Source: Alphaproteobacteria bacterium
Lineage (GTDB): Bacteria; Pseudomonadota; Alphaproteobacteria; Bin95
Reading direction: 5' to 3'
Assembly (NCBI GenBank): GCA_026706245.1
Contig: JAPOZD010000030.1
Span: forward strand, 1-36,703
DNA length: 36,703 bases
Shown: piece by piece, positions 20,068 through 28,091 of the stretch
Layout: every line of letters starts with the position of its first letter
How positions within the stretch are numbered: position 1 is the first letter of the stretch
Made by a program: the position numbers and the translations under genes
The notes under the pieces: generated by a model
Told to the model about the DNA's origin: nothing
Databases searched by the model: none
Seen by the model: only the letters and a program-made list of their open reading frames with translations

Positions 20068-21297
20068 ATGGACGAATTCACGATCAGGGGCAAGGTGGCG
20101 GTCGCCGGCGTCGGCGAGACGACCTACTGGAAACACAGCCAGAGTCCTCACGCCGAGTTCAAGCTGGCCTTGATGGCGATTCTGGCGGCGGCGGAGGACG
20201 CCGGCATCGATCCGACCGAGATCGACGGCTTCGCCTCCTATTCCAACGACCGCAACGACCCCTCGCGCATCGCTGCCGCGCTCGGCTGCCGGGAGCTCGC
20301 CTTCTCCAACATGCAGTGGGGCGGCGGCGGGGGCGGCGGGTCGGCCGCCATCGCAAACGCAGCCGCGGCCATCGCCTGCGGCTATGCGCGCTGCGTGGTC
20401 GTGTTTCGTGCGCTCGCCCAGGGACAGTTCCAGCGCTTCGGTCAGGCGGCGGCGGGTGGTGCTGCGGCCGGCCACGACGCCTTCACCGTGCCTTACGGCG
20501 TCATGTCGCCCGCGCAGAAATACGCCATGCGCTACCAGCGCTTCGCCCATGAGCACGGTATCGAGAGGTCCGCGCTCAGGGCGATCTCAATGGCCTCCTA
20601 CCACCATGCGCAGCAGAACCCGCGCGCCGTGATGTACGGCCGCCCGCTCTCCGAGGAGGATTACGACGCCTCGCGCTGGATCACGGAGCCGTTCCGGCTG
20701 TTCGACTGCTGCCAGGAGAATGACGGCGCAGCGGCCATCCTGCTCGTGGCGGCCGAGCGCGCGCGCGACCTGCCGCACAGGCCCTGTTACCTGCTGGGCG
20801 CGGCGGCGGGCTCCGAATACCGTAACGGCGCACCGGTCCACAACGCGCCGCTCTACGGCACCTCCAGCTTCACCACCGTCGCCCCGCGCGCCTTCGCCAT
20901 GGCGGGGATCGGGGCGGCGGACGTGGATGTGGCGCAGTCCTACGAGAACTTCACCGGCGGCGTGCTGATGAGCCTGGTCGAGCACGGCTTCTTCGCGCCG
21001 GAGGAGGCGAACGACTTCCTCACCCTCGATAATCTGCGCGCCGACGGCGGCGCAGGAACGCCGCCCAAATCCGATAGGCGCCCCGGAGGGCGCGGCGGAA
21101 AGCTGCCCCTCAACACCAGCGGCGGCAACCTCGCCGAGTGCTACATGCACGGGCTGGAACTGAATATCGAGGCGGTGCGGCAGGTTCGCGGCCTCTCGCC
21201 CAACCAGGTGGAAGGCGCCGAGATTTCCGTCGTCGGTTCCGGGCCGATGGTGACGCCCGTCAGCAGCACCGTGTTCGGGGCGGAGGCAACGCTGTGA
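20068..21297 (+). CDS. Thiolase-fold protein lacking nucleophilic Cys
   Basis: The 409-residue protein resembles SCP-x-like thiolases (lipid-transfer-protein type) along its whole length. It opens GKVAVAGVGETTYWK and ends LNTSGGNLAECYMHGLELNIEAVRQVRG, keeping the NxGG and His regions. At residues 80-92, where thiolases have the nucleophilic cysteine (NNxCxTG type), the text is NMQWGGGGGGGSA with no Cys. YENFT with Tyr292 corresponds to the YDxFT segment conserved in non-thiolytic members. Family knowledge: Cys-less relatives such as Ltp2 pair with a DUF35 protein and act as retro-aldolases in steroid side-chain cleavage. The next gene is exactly such a partner. The ATG at 20068 is preceded by AGAGGGG. 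Aldolase activity is inferred; ordinary thiolysis is unlikely. Confidence 0.85.
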   Translation: MDEFTIRGKVAVAGVGETTYWKHSQSPHAEFKLALMAILAAAEDAGIDPTEIDGFASYSNDRNDPSRIAAALGCRELAFSNMQWGGGGGGGSAAIANAAAAIACGYARCVVVFRALAQGQFQRFGQAAAGGAAAGHDAFTVPYGVMSPAQKYAMRYQRFAHEHGIERSALRAISMASYHHAQQNPRAVMYGRPLSEEDYDASRWITEPFRLFDCCQENDGAAAILLVAAERARDLPHRPCYLLGAAAGSEYRNGAPVHNAPLYGTSSFTTVAPRAFAMAGIGAADVDVAQSYENFTGGVLMSLVEHGFFAPEEANDFLTLDNLRADGGAGTPPKSDRRPGGRGGKLPLNTSGGNLAECYMHGLELNIEAVRQVRGLSPNQVEGAEISVVGSGPMVTPVSSTVFGAEATL

Positions 21298-21722
21298 GCC
21301 ACCTGCCGGAGGGAATGCCGCGCCCGCTCGCGGACGAGCTGACGGAACCCTTCTGGGCCGCGGCGCGCGAGGAGCGGCTCGTGGTGCAGCGCTGCGGCGA
21401 CTGCGAGACCTGGCAATGGGGCCCCGAATGGTGCTGTCATGCCTGCCGGTCCTTCGAGATGGGCTGGGCGGAGGCCCCGACCAGGGGGCGCATCTATTCC
21501 TGGGAGCGGAACTACCACCCGGTGCATCCCGCGCTCCGCGGCCGGGACCCCTATGTCGTCGTGCTGGTGGAACTGCCGGAGGCGGGCGGGGTGCGCATGG
21601 TCGGCAACCTCCTCGGCGACCCCATGCAGGAAGTCCGCATCGGCGCGGAGGTCGAGGCCGTCTTCGAGCACCATGACGAGGCGGACCCGCCCTACACGCT
21701 GGTCCAGTGGCGGTATGTCTGA
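21294..21722 (+). CDS. DUF35/OB-fold zinc-ribbon partner protein
   Basis: This 142-residue protein has the DUF35 layout: an N-terminal helix (PLADELTEPFWAAAREERLVVQRC), a rubredoxin-like zinc ribbon and an OB-fold. The zinc cysteines are C34, C37, C48 and C51 (RCGDC, CCHAC). GRIYSWERNYHPVHPAL and YVVVLVELPEAGGVRMVGNLL form the OB-fold. These proteins bind acyl-CoA and complete the active site or stability of partner thiolase-like enzymes. The GTG start at 21294 overlaps the stop of the thiolase-fold gene (GTGA), so the two should be made in equal amounts. ATG at 21315 is a weaker alternative start. Convergent with grpE. Confidence 0.9.
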   Translation: MSHLPEGMPRPLADELTEPFWAAAREERLVVQRCGDCETWQWGPEWCCHACRSFEMGWAEAPTRGRIYSWERNYHPVHPALRGRDPYVVVLVELPEAGGVRMVGNLLGDPMQEVRIGAEVEAVFEHHDEADPPYTLVQWRYV

Positions 21723-21748
21723 GGAAGGAACCTTCCGGCCCTGACCCG

Positions 21749-22417
21749 TCAATCCGGATCGGCTGTTTCCGCCGCCTCGCCACCCGTCTCTTCCGCCTCG
21801 GCCGTTTCCGGCGCCTTCGCGACGCCGACCATTGCGGGCCTCAGCAGGCGGTCGTGGAGGAGGTAGCCGTCCTGGATGACCTGGACGACCGTGCCGGGCT
21901 CGGCGTCCGCGGTCTCCACCTCGAACATCGCCTGGTGGCGGTTGTGGTCGAAGCGTTCGCCCTCCGCCTCGATGCGCGCGATATGATGGCGGGCGAAGGC
22001 CTGCGCAAACTCGCGCTCCACCATCCCGACCCCCTCCAGCAGCCCGTCGCCGCCGCCGCTCTCCAGCGCCCGGCGCAGATTGTCGGCGACGCCCAGCAGG
22101 TCGCGCGCCAGCCCTGTGGCGCCGTAGCGCGACGCCTCCTGGCGCTCGCGCTCGCTCCGCCGGCGCATGTTCTCGACCTCGGCGAGCGCGCGCAGCCGCT
22201 CGTCCCTGAGCGCCTGCGCTTCTGCCTCGAGCTCGGCGATGCGCGCCGCCTGCTCGGCGAGCGGGTCGAACTCCTCCGCGCCCGCGTCCTTCGGTTCCGC
22301 ATCCGCCGAATCCGGTGCGGACGCTTCCTCCGCGGCCGGCGCTTCGTCGTTCGCCGCAGCCTCCGCCTCCGGCGGGGCCTCCTCTTCCGTTTCCGGCTTG
22401 CGCTTCCCGTCCATCAT
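21749..22417 (-). CDS. grpE: Nucleotide exchange factor GrpE
   Basis: The 222-residue GrpE is the dimeric exchange factor that releases ADP from DnaK. An acidic, alanine-rich N-terminal tail (about 50 residues) leads to a long coiled coil (EQAARIAELEAEAQALRDERLRALAEVENMRRR). The family signature covers LLGVADNLRRAL, and the beta-domain holds HHIARIEAEGERFDHNRHQAMFE and VIQDGYLLHDRLLRPAMV. The start is taken as ATG 22417, which overlaps the hrcA stop (ATGA); GTG 22426 is possible but less likely. The C-terminal acidic tail is longer than in many homologues. It lies in an hrcA-grpE operon. Confidence 0.96.
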   Translation of the reverse strand: MMDGKRKPETEEEAPPEAEAAANDEAPAAEEASAPDSADAEPKDAGAEEFDPLAEQAARIAELEAEAQALRDERLRALAEVENMRRRSERERQEASRYGATGLARDLLGVADNLRRALESGGGDGLLEGVGMVEREFAQAFARHHIARIEAEGERFDHNRHQAMFEVETADAEPGTVVQVIQDGYLLHDRLLRPAMVGVAKAPETAEAEETGGEAAETADPD

Positions 22418-23490
22418 TCGTCCCACCCTCTCTCGGGAGCCAGCATGCGTTCGATCACCCGCGCCGTATAGTCCACCATCGGCACGATGCGGGCATAATT
22501 CAGGCGCGTCGGCCCGAGCACGCCGATGGCGCCCACAACGCGCTCCTGCCCGTCGCGATAGGGGCTGACCACCATCGACATGCCTGTCTGGCGGAAGACC
22601 GTGTTCTCCGCCCCGATGAAAATCTGCACCCCTTCGCCCGTCTGGGCCGCCTCCACCAGGCGCAGTATGTTCTCGCGCGTCTCAAGCGCATCGAACAGGC
22701 CGCGCAGCCGCTCAAGGTCCTCGACCGCATGCACGTCGTCCAGCAGGCGCGCCCGGCCGGTCACGATCAGCCGTCCGCCGTCCTGGCTGCGCTCCCCGGC
22801 CCAGACGGCAAGCCCGGCTTCGACGACGCCCTGAGCCAGCTCGTCGATCTCGGCGCGGTGGTTCTCCAGCTCCGCGCGGATTTCCAGCAGCGCCTCCTCC
22901 AGCGTGCGCCCGGAGAGCCGGGACTGGAGATAGTTGGCGGCGCGCTGCAGCGCATCCGCGGGCAGGCCGGGCGGCAGGGCGAGCACCCGGTTCTCCACCT
23001 GGCCGGCCTCGTCCACCAGCACGGCCAGCGCGCGTCCCTCGCCCAGATTGACGAACTCGATATGGTTCAGCCGCTCGGCCCGTTTCGGCGCCACCACCAG
23101 GCCGGCATGGCGCGTAAGGCCCGCCAGCAGGCGACTCGCCCGCTCGAGGCTCTGCTCCAGCGTGGTGCCCGCCCCGGCCGAAAGCGCCTCGATATCGGCG
23201 CACTCGCTCTCGGTGAGTCCGCCCGTCTGCATGATGCCGTCCACGAAGAGGCGCAGGCCGCCATCGGTCGGCAGCCGCCCGGCGGAGGCATGGGGCGAGA
23301 ACAGGAGGCCCAGCTCCTGGAGGTCCGCCATCACGTTGCGGATCGTGGCCGGCGAGAGCGGCCGGCCGAGCTTGCGCGCGAGCGTGCGCGAGCCGACCGG
23401 TTCGCCCGTCTCCATCCAGGCATCCACGATCAGCCCGAAGACCTCGCGCGAGCGCGCATCGAGATCGGCAAGTCCCGGCGAGCCGGCCAT
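22414..23490 (-). CDS. hrcA: Heat-inducible transcription repressor HrcA
   Basis: The 358-residue HrcA represses chaperone operons by binding CIRCE elements, with GroEL as modulator. The winged-helix N-terminus has [35 protein letters not shown] followed by [16 protein letters not shown], both diagnostic. The C-terminal GAF-like domain ends [24 protein letters not shown]. It precedes and overlaps grpE and is divergent from rph, a common alphaproteobacterial arrangement. No CIRCE inverted repeat is seen in the upstream gap. Confidence 0.97.
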   Translation of the reverse strand: MAGSPGLADLDARSREVFGLIVDAWMETGEPVGSRTLARKLGRPLSPATIRNVMADLQELGLLFSPHASAGRLPTDGGLRLFVDGIMQTGGLTESECADIEALSAGAGTTLEQSLERASRLLAGLTRHAGLVVAPKRAERLNHIEFVNLGEGRALAVLVDEAGQVENRVLALPPGLPADALQRAANYLQSRLSGRTLEEALLEIRAELENHRAEIDELAQGVVEAGLAVWAGERSQDGGRLIVTGRARLLDDVHAVEDLERLRGLFDALETRENILRLVEAAQTGEGVQIFIGAENTVFRQTGMSMVVSPYRDGQERVVGAIGVLGPTRLNYARIVPMVDYTARVIERMLAPERGWDE

Positions 23491-23522
23491 GCGACAAAGA
23501 CTCTTCCAAGCGGTGCCCGGAG

Positions 23523-23551
23523 GATTTAGGAACCCGCCGGGCAGGCGTCAA
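23523..23551 (-). promoter_or_regulatory. Candidate hrcA-grpE promoter
   Basis: On the minus strand, TTGACG (23551-23546) and TAAATC (23528-23523) have 17-base spacing. The -10 is a moderate match. A 12-base perfect palindrome (CCGGGC/GCCCGG, 23552-23563) abuts the -35. There is no heat-shock or CIRCE element. Confidence 0.4.
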
Positions 23552-23587
23552 CCGGGCGCCCGGCTCCAGGAGGCGAGCAACGATCCC

Positions 23588-24316
23588 ATGACCGAACCCG
23601 TCCGTCCCTCGGGACGCCGCCCCGACGAACTCCGCGCCGTCCTGCTGGAGCCCGGCTGGGCGCCCTATGCGGAAGGCTCCTGCCTCGCAAGCTTCGGGGC
23701 GACGCGCGTGCTGGCCGCGGCCTCGGTGGAAACCCGCGTGCCGCCCTGGCTGCGCGGGCGCGGGCGCGGCTGGATCACGGCCGAATACGGCATGCTGCCG
23801 CGCTCGACGCATGAGCGCACGGACCGCGAGGCGGCGCGCGGCCGCCAGAGCGGCCGCACGCAGGAAATCCAGCGCCTTATCGGCCGTTCGCTGCGCGCCG
23901 TTGCCGACCTGCAAGCGCTCGGCGAAATCCAGATCCGCATCGACTGCGATGTGCTGCAGGCGGACGGCGGCACCCGCACCGCGGCCGTCACCGGCGGCTA
24001 TGTGGCGCTCGCGCTCGCCTGCCGGCACCTGCAGCGGATCGGCGCGGTGAAGAAGCCGGTGCTGACTGACTCGGTCGCCGCCGTCTCCTGCGGGCTCTGG
24101 CAGGGCACGCCGGTGCTCGACCTCGACTATGCCGAAGACAGCGCGGCGGAGGCGGACGCGAATTTCGTGCTGACCGGCCCGGGCGCGCTGGTCGAAGTGC
24201 AGGCGACGGCCGAGAAGATGGCTTTTCCGCGCGATCGGCTCGACGCCCTGCTGGATCTGGCGGAGGCCGGCTGCGCCCGGCTCGCGGAGGCGCAGCGCCG
24301 CGCGCTCGGGCCGTGA
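23588..24316 (+). CDS. rph: Ribonuclease PH
   Basis: This 242-residue phosphorolytic 3'-5' exoribonuclease trims tRNA 3' ends. It starts with [11 protein letters not shown], has the phosphate-site motif [17 protein letters not shown], and [29 protein letters not shown]. Near the end [14 protein letters not shown] is also typical. Length is normal. The ATG at 23588 has AGGAGG about 14 bases upstream, a longer spacing than usual. Its TGA overlaps the rdgB GTG. First gene of rph-rdgB-hemW. Confidence 0.97.
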   Translation: MTEPVRPSGRRPDELRAVLLEPGWAPYAEGSCLASFGATRVLAAASVETRVPPWLRGRGRGWITAEYGMLPRSTHERTDREAARGRQSGRTQEIQRLIGRSLRAVADLQALGEIQIRIDCDVLQADGGTRTAAVTGGYVALALACRHLQRIGAVKKPVLTDSVAAVSCGLWQGTPVLDLDYAEDSAAEADANFVLTGPGALVEVQATAEKMAFPRDRLDALLDLAEAGCARLAEAQRRALGP

Positions 24317-24903
24317 CCCGGCGGCTCGACGGCAAGCGGCTCGTCATCGCCAGCCATAATGCCGGCAAGGTTCGGGAGATTGCGGACCTGCTGGCGCCTT
24401 TCGGCATCGAAGGCGTGGCGGCTTCCGCGCTCGGCCTGCCGGAGCCGGAGGAGACGGGCGCGACCTTCCTCGCCAATGCCGAACTCAAGGCCCGCGCTGC
24501 CGCGGCTGCCGGCCTGCCGGCGCTCGCCGACGATTCGGGCCTCGCCGTTACGGCGCTCGGCGGCGCGCCCGGCATCTACTCGGCCCGCTGGGCCGGCCCC
24601 GACCGTGACTTCGCGCACGCCATGGCGGAAGTCCATTACCGGCTCCGCGATCGGCCGCGGGAAGCTGCTTTCGTCGCCGCGCTCGCGCTCGCCTGGCCGG
24701 ACGGGCATGTCGTGTGCTTCGAAGGCCGCGTGGAGGGCCGGCTGGCCTGGCCGCCGCGCGGGGACCGGGGCTTCGGCTACGACCCGGTCTTCGTGCCGCA
24801 CGGCCATTGCGAGACCTTCGGCGAGATGGACCCGGAGGCGAAGGCGCGCATAACCCACCGCGCGCGGGCCTTCGAGAAATTGGCGGCAGCCTGTTTCCCA
24901 TGA
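24313..24903 (+). CDS. rdgB: dITP/XTP pyrophosphatase (RdgB/HAM1)
   Basis: The 196-residue housekeeping pyrophosphatase removes ITP, dITP and XTP from nucleotide pools. [14 protein letters not shown] is the N-terminal nucleotide-binding motif, [25 protein letters not shown] is the central signature, and [12 protein letters not shown] and [11 protein letters not shown] close the site. The GTG start overlaps the rph stop, and its own TGA overlaps the hemW ATG (ATGA). Three coupled genes are therefore implied. Confidence 0.96.
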   Translation: MTRRLDGKRLVIASHNAGKVREIADLLAPFGIEGVAASALGLPEPEETGATFLANAELKARAAAAAGLPALADDSGLAVTALGGAPGIYSARWAGPDRDFAHAMAEVHYRLRDRPREAAFVAALALAWPDGHVVCFEGRVEGRLAWPPRGDRGFGYDPVFVPHGHCETFGEMDPEAKARITHRARAFEKLAAACFP

Positions 24904-26030
24904 TGGACCGGGGCTTCGCCGTCTATGTGCATTGGCCGTTCTGCGAGTCCAAATGCCCCTATTGCGATTTCAACAGCCATGTGCGCGAACGGGTGGACCA
25001 GTCTGTCTGGCGCGAGGCCCTTCTGCACTCGCTTGAAAGCTGGGCCGGGGAGACCCCCGGGCGTACGGTCGGCAGCGTCTTTTTCGGCGGCGGCACCCCT
25101 TCGCTGATGGACCCGGAGACCGCCGGCGCGGTGCTGGAGCGGGTGCGGGCGCTCTGGCAGGTTGCGGACGGTCTTGAAGTCACGCTGGAGGCCAATCCGG
25201 GCTCGGTCGAGGCCGGCCGCTTCCATGCCTTCGCCGAGGCGGGCGTCAACCGGCTTTCGCTCGGCGTGCAGTCCTTCCGGGACGGTGAGCTGGCCTTTCT
25301 CGGCCGCCGCCATGACGCCCGCGCCGCCCGCACCGCGCTCGAACTGGCGCACCGCACTTTCCCGCGCGTCTCCTTCGACCTGATCTATGCGCTGCCCGGC
25401 CACACGGCGGCGGAATGGGCCGCCCGCCTTGACGAGGCGCTCGGGCTCGCGGGCGAGCATCTCTCGCTCTACCAGCTCACCATCGAGCCCGGAACGGCCT
25501 TCGCGCCGCGCGCCGCGCGCGGCGATTTCGTGCTGCCGGAAGAGGACGAGGCGGCCGCGCTCTACGAGACCACGCAGGACCGCCTGGCGGCCGCCGGCCT
25601 GCCGGCCTACGAGATATCGAACCACGCCCGGCCGGGCGCGGCCTGCCGGCACAACCTGACCTACTGGCGGGGCGGGGAGTGGGTCGGCGTCGGGCCCGGC
25701 GCGCACGGCCGCATCGATACGGAAGAAGGCCGCATCGCCACCGCCGAGCGCCGCGCCCCGGAGGCATGGCTGGCCGAGACCGGCTACCGGGGCCGGGCCG
25801 TCGGAGAACGCCGCCTGCTCGAACCGCTCGAAGCGATGCAGGAGCGCATTCAGACCGGCTTCCGGCTGGCGGAAGGCATTCCGGCAGCCGGGCTTGCGCC
25901 GGCCATCGACGCGGACCGGCTTGCGCATCTGCGGGCCGAGGGGCTGCTCTCGGCGCGGACGGACCGCCTCCAGGCGACCCCTGCCGGACGGCAGCGGCTC
26001 GACGCGGTGGTTCGCTACCTGCTCATCTGA
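24900..26030 (+). CDS. hemW: Radical SAM heme chaperone HemW
   Basis: This 376-residue radical SAM protein is of the HemW type, once annotated as oxygen-independent coproporphyrinogen oxidase; characterised HemW proteins bind heme and deliver it to respiratory enzymes. The cluster cysteines are C15, C19 and C22 (FCESKCPYC). GGGTPSLM and [17 protein letters not shown] and [10 protein letters not shown] follow in the usual order. [25 protein letters not shown] is a HemW marker. Start ATG 24900 overlaps the rdgB stop. Its 3' end overlaps the dps 3' end by 8 bases on the opposite strand. Confidence 0.95.
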   Translation: MMDRGFAVYVHWPFCESKCPYCDFNSHVRERVDQSVWREALLHSLESWAGETPGRTVGSVFFGGGTPSLMDPETAGAVLERVRALWQVADGLEVTLEANPGSVEAGRFHAFAEAGVNRLSLGVQSFRDGELAFLGRRHDARAARTALELAHRTFPRVSFDLIYALPGHTAAEWAARLDEALGLAGEHLSLYQLTIEPGTAFAPRAARGDFVLPEEDEAAALYETTQDRLAAAGLPAYEISNHARPGAACRHNLTYWRGGEWVGVGPGAHGRIDTEEGRIATAERRAPEAWLAETGYRGRAVGERRLLEPLEAMQERIQTGFRLAEGIPAAGLAPAIDADRLAHLRAEGLLSARTDRLQATPAGRQRLDAVVRYLLI

Positions 26031-26469
26031 GATGGGCGTCGAGCATCCAGGCCGTCTTGTCGTGCTCCGTCATGCGCCCGATCATCATGTCCACCGTCAC
26101 CTCATCGCCTGCCTCCTCGGCGGTTTTCAGCAAGGCGCCCGCCTCTCCGGAAAGCCTCCGGTGGTCTTCGGCAAGCGCGGCGACCATCTCCTCGGCGGAA
26201 GGCGGGGCTGCGGGCGCATCGCCGACGGGGCTAAGCGCCGCAAACGCCCCGAGCCCGCCCGGCGCATGGTCGCCAAGCGCGCGGATCCGCTCCGCCAGCG
26301 TGTCCGATGCTTCCTGCAGCGCGCCGTACTGCCCCTCGAACAGGCCGTGCAGGGCGGCGAAATGCGGCCCCTCGACATTCCAGTGGAAGTTCTGCGTCTT
26401 GACCGCGAGCGCGGCGGTGCCGGCGAGCACGCGGGCCAGTCCGGCAGTTACAGGGGTGTTGCGGGCCAT
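26023..26469 (-). CDS. dps: Dps-family ferritin-like protein
   Basis: The 148-residue protein belongs to the dodecameric miniferritins that oxidise and store iron and can protect DNA. The intersubunit ferroxidase residues are present: H29 (QNFHWN), H41 (LHGLFE), D56 and E60 (SDTLAERIRALGD). ATG 26469 is selected because GGAGG lies 5 bases upstream; earlier in-frame ATGs lack a site. A palindromic operator and a fair promoter sit directly upstream, so iron or peroxide control is likely. It is convergent with hemW, overlapping by 8 bases. Confidence 0.92.
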   Translation of the reverse strand: MARNTPVTAGLARVLAGTAALAVKTQNFHWNVEGPHFAALHGLFEGQYGALQEASDTLAERIRALGDHAPGGLGAFAALSPVGDAPAAPPSAEEMVAALAEDHRRLSGEAGALLKTAEEAGDEVTVDMMIGRMTEHDKTAWMLDAHLR

Positions 26470-26484
26470 CGCCGCCTCCATTGT

Positions 26485-26525
26485 TTGGAATGATTCCAAT
26501 TTAGGATGCGGATAGCCGGATTCAA
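26485..26525 (-). promoter_or_regulatory. dps promoter with 15-bp palindromic operator
   Basis: On the minus strand, TTGAAT (26525-26520) and TAAATT (26503-26498) are 16 bases apart. Just past the -10, a perfect inverted repeat TTGGAAT-N-ATTCCAA occupies 26485-26499, covering the expected transcription start. It resembles the TTTAGAA/TTCTAAA-like boxes described for the alphaproteobacterial iron regulator Irr, which fits an iron-storage gene. The assignment is by resemblance only. Confidence 0.6.
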
Positions 26526-26535
26526 GGTGTCGCCC

Positions 26536-27963
26536 TTAGGCAAAGCGCATCAGGAAACGGACAAGGCGGCGGGTCCGTGGGCCGAACAGCGTATCGGTGT
26601 AGTAGCTGCCGGCGGCGCGTTTCGACACCTCGCCGAGCGTCGGATAGGGTGCGATCATGCCCGCCAGCGCCCCGATGCGGAGCTTCTGGGAGACCGCCAG
26701 CACCCATGGCTGGATGAGCTCGCCCGCATGGGGGCCGACAATGGTGGCGCCGAGCACTCGGCCGCCCGGCGCGACCATTGCCTTGACGAAGCCCTCCGTG
26801 TCGCGCTCCGCCCGGGCGCGGTCGTTTTCGGCGAAGTCGTGGCGCAGCACGCGCGCCTTCTTCCCGAAGCCGTCCTTCGCCACCGCCTCGGTCATGCCGA
26901 CATGGGCAAGCTCGGGGTCGGTATAGGTGACCCATGGCGCGGCGGTCGTGTCCGCCCTGGCCGGCAGGCGGAAGAGCGCATTGCGGATCGCGATGCCGGC
27001 ATGATAGCCGGCCACATGCGTGAAACGCAGCCCGCCGGCCACATCGCCGACCGCGAGCACGCGCTTGTCCGAAGCGCGCAGCCGGCCGTCCACCGTCACG
27101 CCCTCGGGCGTCCAGGCGATGCCGCCGGCGTCGAGGTCGAGGCCCTCCAGGTCCGGCTGGCGGCCGGCCGCAACCAGCAGGTGGCTGCCCTCGACCGTCT
27201 CCGGCCGGCCGGCCGCCTCGAAATGCAGGGTTATGGCCCCGGATCCGCCCGACGCCTCGCTCACCTCCGCATGTTCATGAAGCCGCACGCCTTCCGCGAC
27301 GAGGCGCGCGCGGATGAGCGCGGCGGCGTCCCCGTCGTCGCGCGGCAGGATCGGCCCGTGCTGCACGACCGTCACCGCTGCGCCGAGCCGGCGGTGCGCC
27401 TGGGCGAGCTCGATGCCGACCGGGCCGCCGCCCAGCACCAGCAGATGCGCCGGCGTCTCCTCAAGGTCGAAGATCGTCTCATTGGTGAGGAAGGCCACCC
27501 GGTCGAGGCCGGGAACGGGCGGCACCACCGGCCTGGAGCCCGTCGCCAGCACGATCCAGCGCGCCCGAGCGCGAACGCCGCCGCCTTCGAGCAGCCGCCT
27601 GCCGACGAAGCGGGCCGGCGCCTCGATCACGCGCACGCCAAGCCCTTCGAAGCGCTCGACGCTGTCATGCGGCGCGATGGCGGCGATGACCCCCTGCACA
27701 TGGCGGCGGAGCGCCGCCGGATCGACCTTCGGCGTCTCTGGCGCGATGCCGAAGCGGCCCGCATTGCGCAGCGCCGAGGCGGCATGGGCGGCGGCAATGG
27801 TGGCCTTGGACGGCACGCAACCGTAGTTCAGGCAGTCGCCTCCCATGCGGCCTTTCTCGAACAGCAGCACCGAGGCGCCCATCTGCGCCGCGCCTGCGGC
27901 CACGGAGAGCCCGCCGGAGCCGCCGCCGACCACCGCGATATCGACCCGGACCGTTTCCGTCAT
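26536..27963 (-). CDS. Mercuric-reductase-like FAD disulfide oxidoreductase
   Basis: The 475-residue flavoprotein belongs to the group that includes dihydrolipoamide dehydrogenase, glutathione reductase and mercuric reductase. The FAD motif VVGGGSGGLSVAAGAAQMG is followed by the redox disulfide C44/C49 (GGDCLNYGCVPSK). The NAD(P)-binding motif is LVLGGGPVGIELAQ and the second FAD motif VLAVGDVAG. At the C-terminus the usual His-x-x-Pro-T-x-x-E dyad is changed: IAPYPTLGEV has Tyr where His is normal, while Glu is kept. No N-terminal HMA domain or C-terminal CC pair is present, so it is not MerA itself. ATG 27963 has GGGAG nearby. A 14-codon leader ORF ends on its start codon. Physiological partner unknown. 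Confidence 0.88.
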   Translation of the reverse strand: MTETVRVDIAVVGGGSGGLSVAAGAAQMGASVLLFEKGRMGGDCLNYGCVPSKATIAAAHAASALRNAGRFGIAPETPKVDPAALRRHVQGVIAAIAPHDSVERFEGLGVRVIEAPARFVGRRLLEGGGVRARARWIVLATGSRPVVPPVPGLDRVAFLTNETIFDLEETPAHLLVLGGGPVGIELAQAHRRLGAAVTVVQHGPILPRDDGDAAALIRARLVAEGVRLHEHAEVSEASGGSGAITLHFEAAGRPETVEGSHLLVAAGRQPDLEGLDLDAGGIAWTPEGVTVDGRLRASDKRVLAVGDVAGGLRFTHVAGYHAGIAIRNALFRLPARADTTAAPWVTYTDPELAHVGMTEAVAKDGFGKKARVLRHDFAENDRARAERDTEGFVKAMVAPGGRVLGATIVGPHAGELIQPWVLAVSQKLRIGALAGMIAPYPTLGEVSKRAAGSYYTDTLFGPRTRRLVRFLMRFA

Positions 27964-28004
27964 CCGCCCGTCTCCCTGCCGCTCGGTATGCCGGACCGTT
28001 TCAT
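27960..28004 (-). CDS. Possible 14-residue leader peptide
   Basis: An ATG at 28004 with an AAGGAAG about 6 bases upstream opens a 14-codon frame reading MKRSGIPSGRETGG. Its TGA overlaps the ATG of the flavoprotein gene (ATGA). Ribosomes finishing the peptide would be placed for re-initiation. Whether it is translated is unknown; it could be chance. Confidence 0.3.
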   Translation of the reverse strand: MKRSGIPSGRETGG

Positions 28005-28091
28005 GCTTGTCTTCCTTTCGGCAAGCCCGGATACTTTATGTGGGTACTCTAAGTCCTTTCTTCGCCCCGGAGCCACGCCGGAGGGCGTTCC

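Noticed and set aside
23491-23587. CIRCE element expected near hrcA
   Set aside because: No TTAGCACTC-type inverted repeat is present in the gap; only a GC-rich palindrome is seen.
22712-24316. Upstream extension of rph through hrcA
   Set aside because: The extension is antisense to hrcA and lacks conserved residues; RNase PH begins at 23588.
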